From contig NC_085123.1 of NCBI RefSeq assembly GCF_030269925.1, forward strand, positions 6,634,001 through 6,698,000: a stretch of DNA of 64,000 nucleotides, written 5' to 3'. Under the pieces are notes generated by a model that searched no databases, had not been told where the DNA came from, and saw only the letters and a program-made list of their open reading frames with translations. Within the stretch, counting starts at the first letter, position 1. Each line of letters begins with the position of its first letter. Below are positions 57,601-64,000 of this stretch, piece by piece. The stretch is from Bombyx mori (Eukaryota > Arthropoda > Insecta > Lepidoptera > Bombycidae). Made by a program: the position numbers and the translations under genes.

Positions 57601-58673
57601 CATTTTATTTTATGTGAGAAGCTGAAGAACTTTTACTCGTACACATTTGTACATTGTATTCATATTTAATTTGTACTTTACCCGGCACTACCGACGATCG
57701 TGTGACAATTAAAAACCGAACATTATTTCCGTACACAATGCATTTTTTTTTGCAACAAAACACTGATGTGTCAACGTAATTACACACACTACGTTTCATT
57801 CTCACACACAATACATATACAAGGTATTTTGCATATCAAATCAAGCATTTGTATGGATAATAATTTGTGGTGATTTTTTTGTCATCCACATTGCTGTGCG
57901 GCGACCGTAACGGAAGTTGGGAGTGTTGAAGATACCTATTGTCGATTAATCCGGCCTGGTTCAGATTCAAGTGACGTCATTTTGATTATAACTTAAATCT
58001 GTCAGGCTTACAGAATGTTAATCGCTTTACTACATTTCGGGAACATTAAATTTGATACTCTGAAGTTGAAAGAAACCGAGAAAGTGATTCGTATTTTGAA
58101 CATTTATTTGAGATGTTACGCAGATACTTTCTGTATTTTAATGAACAGCTAATGAGCTAAGTGCCTCCAGCTGTGTTAAACTTAGTGTTTCTATTGACAC
58201 ACTAATTACAAGCACTGAGCGCTTTGCTCGCAACTGTTTTGAATAATCAAAGACTTATATACTTTCCATTGCTCAGTGAAATATCTAAAGATATTAAGCC
58301 TTTTAAAATTTAACTAAAATAATTATATAACAATGCTGCATATTGTAAACAATTGAAATGAATCATAATTACGGCTTTCCGAAAGCGGTTTTATTATTTC
58401 CGTTCTTTCATCGCTAATAGAATACATATACGATATGAATGCGAGTGACCCGTTAAATTTCCCGTTCAAACACATCAAACTGAAATGCATGCAGTATAGG
58501 CCGAATAAATTGAATCCGCCATAAAAATGTATATGATAAATGCAAGACGCCAGTCCCGCGCAACAACGTAGGTTACCTAATTTGGCATTGGAATCGAGAA
58601 ACTCGTTAGAACTGACAGTTTTTGTGGCTGTTGGCGAAAAGATTTCTATTGGACTGGTCGATTGGTTGTGCAT
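50383..58673 (-). CDS. SLC17-type major facilitator transporter
   Basis: Seven minus-strand exons are secure: 54619-54435, 53880-53641, 53556-53347, 53200-53036, 52568-52352, 51538-51300 and 50571-50383. They encode about 481 residues and all join GT..AG in frame. The sequence is a twelve-helix MFS protein of the SLC17 (sialin, vesicular glutamate, phosphate cotransporter) type. It has [10 protein letters not shown] after helix one, [17 protein letters not shown], the [18 protein letters not shown] motif in helix four with its conserved Arg/Glu, and the closing [12 protein letters not shown]. An Asp/Glu/Cys loop between helices one and two is typical. The first secure exon begins with two bases of a codon, so an earlier exon is required. 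The exon at 58673-58577 fits: it starts with ATG, codes 32 polar residues, ends in phase 1 at 'ttag|gtaacc', and would give 513 residues in total. The substrate cannot be told from sequence. The protein should sit in the plasma or a vesicle membrane. Confidence 0.87.
50630..50945 (+). mobile_element. Very old Bm1-like SINE in SLC17 last intron
   Basis: 'tccgtggcttaaagaatatg', 'ccaccatcctgcctatttt' and 'gggtcaatggcggcatttat' follow the Bm1 order at low identity. The 113-codon frame here is a by-product. Confidence 0.6.
51599..51672 (+). mobile_element. Mini-retroposition: short insert with A32 flanked by 13-bp direct repeats
   Basis: 'ggcagtggatcgt' occurs at 51599-51611 and again at 51660-51672. 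Between them lie about 16 unique bases and 32 A residues. It splits a fragment of the LINE 3' end family (continuing 'gcccttggcattattgaagt'). Confidence 0.7.
51748..52144 (+). mobile_element. Dispersed repeat with 15-bp perfect inverted ends, copy 2
   Basis: 'aagctattgcatagc' at 51779-51793 is the exact reverse complement of the right end at 52130-52144. The sequence just outside on the left ('gcactcggg' region) is shared with the copy at 17570-17828. No coding frame. In SLC17 intron between exons 52352 and 51538. Confidence 0.7.
54229..54346 (+). mobile_element. LINE 3' fragment with internal deletion
   Basis: Starts like the far part of the copy at 56019 ('aaagcggcacgacacgagaa', seen inverted there) and jumps to 'tagcctctcaaggccatcag' and an A-run. 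Confidence 0.65.
54750..55569. other. SLC17 intron 1, nothing recognised
   Basis: No repeat or exon seen in this part. Confidence 0.5.
55570..55812 (+). mobile_element. Bm1 SINE, headless copy (SLC17 intron 1)
   Basis: Starts at 'cctggtggtaggacctc' and ends with tail and A-run. Confidence 0.88.
56019..56440 (-). mobile_element. Non-LTR element 3' end, longest copy (SLC17 intron 1)
   Basis: T-run, 'tacctaagctggtagcctt', 'gaagatccggcgagaaactc', 'atggatcgggaggatccgaa', then 'gttgccggcggccacgatga', extending further 5' than the other copies in the window. Confidence 0.75.
57078..57300 (+). pseudogene. LINE reverse-transcriptase C-terminal remnant
   Basis: Translates as [19 protein letters not shown] and [19 protein letters not shown] before the frame breaks; further on, frames give REWKRK-like and DPT-like words typical of RTE-like LINE ends. 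Inverted relative of 27851-28100. Confidence 0.7.
58577..58673 (-). CDS. Inferred first coding exon of the SLC17 gene
   Basis: Minus-strand ATG at 58673 opens a polar segment ([12 protein letters not shown]...SNAKL) that ends at a donor 'ttag|gtaacc'. Phase 1 fits the next secure exon, which starts with 'ta', making a Val codon. The frame is open well upstream of this ATG without another Met before a stop. A cytosolic N-tail of this size is normal for SLC17 proteins. It is alternatively an internal exon with the start further upstream. The intron would be 3957 bp. Confidence 0.55.
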
Positions 58674-60864
58674 TCCAGTGTCGTACGATCCTCGCCGTCC
58701 AATGACTGAACCAGTTCTCGGTGTCAACGCCAGACAAGCTGGCGGTAATTTCGCATCGGTGCCGCGTTGCTCAAGGTATAATCAATGTGCCGTTCCCAGA
58801 AAACTCGTAAGAACTGCAATCGCGTTTGTAATTGAGAGTATGTAATGGACTGTTTCGATTTATTCTCAGGCATTCTCTACCAAAAACAAATTAAGTAGGT
58901 ACTACATAAACTTTATTTTCAGAACAAATATCTTATGTGTGAAAAAAACATGTCGTAAAAATTCACTGTGAAAAACCTAATTAAATTCGTTCTGTTATAT
59001 ATTTATGTTTATATGAAAGAAACTAACAGGAATCGCTATTGTAAAATAAAAATACTGTTAGAGATTATTAGTTCCGTATTACAGTTCCTTAGCTCGTACC
59101 TCTCCAACTTATATTACTCGCAATTTCCCGTATTCGTTACAAAGTTTCAAGTAATCTATCTGATCCCACCGATAACTGAGCCCTTTCACTATGATCGCTA
59201 ACAATCTATAAACGACTATACCTATTTTATAGAAAAGTACAGGAATCGCAAAAGTTGTCGCAAGCTCAGTTTCAACATTTAATTGCCAATTATAAATTAT
59301 TGGACGGCCGCTGTTTATCAGACTCAGCTAAGTTGCACGTCAATCGTGTTTAACTATGGCATTAAGCTGTAATTATCCTTGGTAAAAGATGATGTCAAGT
59401 TACTATTATATTTTACATTTTTATAGCTTACTTACAATTTAGAAACAGTAAAACCAAGTGTCAGTGAATCAACAGTTTCTATTTTAAAATCAAAGTAATG
59501 TGCCAGTCTCTAATAATTATGATTTAACCATTTTTATTCGAAAACACCTTACTATCTCTTCGTAGATACCGAACTAAAGATTTAAACTACACTAAAAACA
59601 CGAATGCTAACTAACTAAAAATACACTTTAATAGCAAACCGAACTAAGTTTTATAGTTATTTTTTTCCTGGTAATTCACTCAGTTTATTTATTATTACGT
59701 CAAAATAATGAAATTATTATATTTTCATCCAACTCGTGCATAATTTCAAGACAACTGAACTTCTTTAAGTTGCTATAAACTAGATTGAAATATTGTGTTA
59801 CTCAGATAGATGGATCAAATGAACTAGAATGTATTCAAAATACACATGTTTTACAATAATGATTCGTTCTTCTTCGATTTGTTAAACTATTAAAAAATGT
59901 CGTTTCTATTAATTTCAATTCATCCAACCTTAAGATGTTCAAGTGCAGATCCACAACATTTACTTAAAGTATTTTTAACTATGCTACTTCATATTTCCTA
60001 AGTGTGATTTACGTTGATATTGTTCGAAATACGCCGATGAATTAAAGTTCAAAGCGTGAATAATTTTGGATTTCACAGTTTCAATTGAATGATGAAAACC
60101 GATTGGTTTTTGGCGAATTAATTATTTGGAACATTAACACGCTAAAATAGAAAACTTATTGACTGCCTGAGCGAAGTTGAATTGCACTCAAATTCCGCAA
60201 ATAGTTTTTTTTTATTCTATAAAATGTATACGTATTTAGTACGTACGCCTCTCGTACATACCCAAAAAAAAATTGGTACATACCTAAAAAGTCACGAAAG
60301 ACTGCCAAGATGAAAGAAAAACATGGTCTAATAAAAACTAAGCCTGCAGAATTTTTGTATTTGCGTACTAGCAGTATATAGCCGCAGATACAGCGCACTA
60401 GCAGGATGAATAAGTCGCTGATATTTACCACAATTTTGTCGATTCCTGCTCAGTCTCACGTTACGATTTAAATTAGTTAAAGCGTGGGATATCCGTTACA
60501 CAAAAGATACAATCGAGACTTCTAACTCACTTTTCAAAGTTCACTTAACGTTGAGCCGGGCGTGAGTATACCAAATCACCTGGTGCATGAAAAAAAATTT
60601 AATGTAAATTTAAAGTACTCCTGGGACGGCGGAATCTAGCATAGCTTACTCAATTTACGGCTGTGGGCATAATACTGAAGCAATATGTATTCATTAAATT
60701 TACTATAAACAATTTTATTTATGTCGATACCTATGTACCGTCCATTGTGTTACAACACAATTTAAGTTTAAGAACAACGTGTTTCATCCGCTTGTGCATG
60801 TTTTCAAATTAATTTATCATTTACGAGCGTCTTCACTGCAATTTAATAGGCAAGGACACATTAA
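58674..60864. other. Upstream of SLC17 gene, nothing recognised
   Basis: AT-rich. Short frames at 58968, 60156 and elsewhere have no family match or splice context. Confidence 0.45.
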
Positions 60865-61165
60865 AATCTATCTATATATATAAAAATGAATTGCTGTTCG
60901 TTAGTCTCGCTAAAACTCGAGAACGGCTGGACCGTTTTGGCTAATTTTGGTCTTGAATTATTTGTGGAAGTCCAGAGAAGGTTTAAAAGGTAGATAAATA
61001 TAAAAATGGTCGGAATTAAATAAAAATAACAACAATTTTGTTTTTCTTTTGATGTGTCCCCCGTCGGACGGATTTCTTTGTTTGTTTTAAGTTTATTTTA
61101 TACATAAGTTGAGGTCTTTTATTTATCGATTGAGGCACTACGAAGTCTGCCGGGTCAGCTAGTAT
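60865..61165 (-). repeat. Dispersed repeat 'cttcgtagtgcctcaatcga', copy 2
   Basis: Inverted relative of 14250-14530: 'aaatgaattgctgttcgtta', 'ctcgagaacggctggaccgt' and 'gaggcactacgaagtctgcc' appear in mirrored order. Confidence 0.7.
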
Positions 61166-62865
61166 ACATATATTATTATATTTTTTTCGTGAACAGAAAT
61201 TGTCGAGCAGAGTCGAATCCGGCTTATGAATACTAATTGAGAGCGACTTTTGTTCAGCCGTTGACTAATGTAGATAGAGCTGAGCTTTAAATACATATGG
61301 AAGAAATAGAAACGGTGCTAGCTAGGATTATTTGTACGTGAGGCCCGAAAACATAGCCAACAAAAAAATTAAGTACAAAATTGTTTACTAGTAAGACGTC
61401 ACGTTTCACTAACGCGATGTAGTTTTTTGAAATATTTATTTTAAATCTACACACACGTCGCCTATCGTAACTTGATACTACTTAATTTTAGGTCTTCCTT
61501 TTCCAACATTAGCTCAAAAAAATCATTCCAACCATCCGATTAAGCTGAAACATGCATAAGATAAGTGTAAACGTTAAAAGCTACTAATATTCACCTTTAC
61601 AAACGAATAAGACGCGACAGAAAATTTTCCATAATTTTACTCCTGGCCTTTTTGGTGCTATAAAACCTGATTAAGTTTTGTTACAATAAACGAGCAAACG
61701 AGTCAATTTAAATAATCTTGCCAAAACCGGATTCCGGAAACCGGAATGCAGCCGAAATCACTATGAAAACAAAAAAAAACTGGGCAAGTATGTATGTACT
61801 TTAGATTACACAAAAAAAGGGTTCCGTAAACGGACGCGTGAATGAACATCGTTAAAATTTGATTCTACGTCGGTCTTTCATACCGTACCGTACTATACTA
61901 CCGTAGATTCCGTGGGATGTACTATGAGGAATGATGTGACGATGCTTCAGACGGAGTAAGGCTGGTAACCGGTAAATCTTTAAAGACAAATTTTTCCAGC
62001 TAACATTAGACTAGTGTCTTGTGGAAGAAGAAACTACGAAGGAGATGTTACAGGGAAATTCATTCAAACGAAGTAACTAAGTAACAGTACGCAACAACTT
62101 GGTTATGCTCCTGACACTACTGATGTCCATAAGCGCCGTAAACTACATCATTGTCGTCGGAGATTTTAATTTTAATGCTTTGACGTTAATGCTTATCGAA
62201 AAATTTCAGTTCAGCTATATGTCCAGGTGGTCATCCCTGGCTTATCTTTTAAATTTCGATACATTTAATAAACTGTACTGTGAGCGGTTGATAAACGCAT
62301 AGGACAAAATTCTCATGATTTTGTTTTTGCCATTTCATCGCGGAACTCTAAAAAGTTTTTTTTGTGCTATAAAACAAACAGTCCAAGCTGTTCCTTTTGA
62401 ACTTTCATTGATGGTCACGGTCAAATCTTGAGCGTGAGTAGCACTTACATATTTCTAAATAGTTCTTCCATTGAAACAAGTGTGTAAGTGGACCACAGGG
62501 TGTGAATCAAAATTATAGGCGATTCGGAAGACGCTAAAGGCGGCTACGAAATAGTATATTGCTATAGTTACGTAATACTTTGCACAGCTCACGTGTTCGT
62601 ATATCGTTTCGCAGTAAACGTGATATCAATTAATGTCATTCTTTACAATTATTATAACGCGCACAGATTGAATACAGTGCAAATGTCAAACATCAAAATG
62701 CATGCTTAGAACGCGATCAAATCGTTCGAATATCGAAGCAAATTTTATTTTAATGTTTACAACATTTATATATTTTTTTAAATCATGTTAACAACGCGTG
62801 AATAGCGTATCGAGAGATATTTCTTTATTATGGTCAGGAAACTAGAATTATATTAGATAGCACGC
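61166..62865. other. Intergenic DNA, nothing firm
   Basis: A short piece near 62095-62150 weakly resembles the LINE 3' end family ('ctgatgtccataagcgccgt'). No gene seen. Confidence 0.4.
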
Positions 62866-62965
62866 ACGGTTTACCACCATCCTGACTATTTCTACTGCAA
62901 TGCGTTAATGATATCCGGTTTGAATAGTTAAACATGTGCTTTAGAAAACGTTAATGCGGCGTTTC
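62866..62965 (+). mobile_element. Old Bm1-like fragment
   Basis: 'gtttaccaccatcctgacta' and 'atatccggtttgaatagtta' match the middle of Bm1 at low identity. Confidence 0.5.
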
Positions 62966-64000
62966 GTAATACTAAAGGGAAGATCTTCCTTCCATCCAGC
63001 GGCTGTCATAGAGCGATACTCCGTTTTGTTTGAAATGTTTGTGTTTTGTTTGTATTTTAGCAAGATTTTCGATATTATTAAATTAACATCATACAGGCTG
63101 TCCCTAGATTGATTTATCGCCGACAGATATCACTACAGCTGTTACTTCAGCCTAATGTAATAAACAATAATAATAAGCATTGCATTTCACAACAGAGCAC
63201 GTCGCGTCGGCCCATTGACGGAAAATTGTGGAAATGTTTTGTATTACCTACGTTGTTTATTATGAATGTGACGCTTTGCAGAAACACCTGTTAACTGTTA
63301 ATTTAAATAATCGTACCTAATACAAAGCGATGTAACAATGAGAAGCAGATTATATTAACAGAATACTTTATAAAAAAAAAAGCCCGCAATGGCGGCCGAG
63401 CCGAAGCGGCATCAGCATAGTGGAACCCGTTGCTTGTCACATAGGAGGCATGCGTGCTTTGGCCACGAACGCTCTTTTAAATGCGAGCCACGCCATTTTG
63501 GCTGCTCATACTAAACAAGTAGAATGCTGTTTCTTATGAGGACAAATTGTACGTAAAATGTAGGTATCCGGATAAGTATTATATGTTTTTCAATTTATCT
63601 TTGTAAGATTAGTGACGGAAGATTTCCAGTCGGGTATTGACTACAACGAATATTGACGGTTAATGTCGCGAAGTTCCTGGACCTAGGAAGGAACAATAAC
63701 CTAGGGGAATACACTAGTTTAACTTTTTTAAACGGGGAACTTTTTCATGCTATTTTCAAATTTTTGGCATTGCCTATCAATAATTGTCTATTATCAGGCT
63801 ATTAATATTGCCTGATTCCAAAACGCAGTTGTGTAAAGACCAAGAAATGTTCAAACAGAACTAAACGCCATTCTTTTCAGTCAAAGTTTCCGGTTATACC
63901 AAAAAAAAATTGATCATTATCTGTGCACACGACGTTTACCATAGACAACCCATAGACATTAGTAAATGAATCTTGTTATACACGTATATACTGGCTGTTC
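62966..64000. other. Intergenic DNA, nothing recognised
   Basis: A GC-richer patch 'atggcggccgagccgaagcg' near 63390 stands out but has no frame, stem or family that I recognise. Confidence 0.45.

Noticed and set aside
58540..58845. 101-codon plus-strand frame opposite the inferred SLC17 exon
   Set aside because: No family match; the minus-strand reading has a donor in the right phase.
60156..60431. 91-codon hydrophobic minus-strand frame
   Set aside because: Composition typical of chance frames in AT-rich DNA; no splice partners or recognisable family.
62099..62302. 'VVGDFNFN' resembling a LINE endonuclease motif
   Set aside because: Only a few residues match and no flanking endonuclease segments can be read in any frame.
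1..64000. CRISPR arrays, bacterial operons or phage-like modules
   Set aside because: The window is plainly an insect chromosome; no regularly spaced short repeats with unique spacers were seen.

Overview
This is a eukaryotic (insect) window with AT-rich DNA, split genes with GT..AG introns, and a very high load of interspersed repeats. More than twenty copies of one tRNA-headed SINE are present. Its head carries 'gtggcctaaaggataag' and 'ggtgttcgaatcc' box motifs, and its tail reads 'gctcgtccacccatctaagc' plus oligo-A. I recognise this as the Bm1 family of the silkworm Bombyx, so the source is most likely Bombyx mori or B. mandarina. Family names come from memory; no database was searched.

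Layout. (1) 1-3423: an LTR retrotransposon whose 5' LTR runs off the left edge. It keeps an open gag-protease frame, but reverse transcriptase, RNase H and most of integrase have been removed without breaking the frame. Its two LTRs are identical over the 217 bp that can be compared, so it is young. (2) 3424-14568: repeat-rich intergenic DNA with no gene seen. (3) 14575-21148 (+): a three-coding-exon gene for a small secreted protein with a signal peptide, a six-cysteine module and a long Gly/Ser/Tyr/Pro repeat tail. (4) 21149-25128: intergenic, with a 191-bp tandem duplication and LINE/SINE fragments. (5) 25129-29777 (-): a complete seven-exon MBOAT7/LPIAT1-type lysophospholipid acyltransferase (481 aa predicted). 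(6) 29778-32060: a divergent intergenic region that could hold promoters for both neighbours, carrying a large imperfect palindrome and a 1.18-kb TIR element ending 61 bp before the next start codon. (7) 32061-44730 (+): a complete fourteen-exon RINT1/Tip20 gene (832 aa predicted), with many repeats in its introns. (8) 44731-50382: a repeat nest (PIF/Harbinger-like element inside a Bm1, with another Bm1 inside it), a strong hairpin and a MITE with perfect 19-bp ends. (9) 50383-58673 (-): an SLC17-type major facilitator transporter; seven exons are certain, and a first coding exon 4 kb upstream is inferred from frame and splice phase. (10) 58674-64000: repeat-bearing DNA with no gene recognised.

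The genes are unrelated housekeeping or tissue genes: phosphoinositide acyl-chain remodelling, Golgi-to-ER vesicle tethering, organic anion or phosphate transport, and a secreted structural or mucin-like protein. They do not form a pathway. Exon boundaries were worked out by hand from reading frame, splice dinucleotides and phase; every internal junction reported keeps the frame. I found no new multi-gene system. The more unusual material is in how the mobile elements are built and nested.
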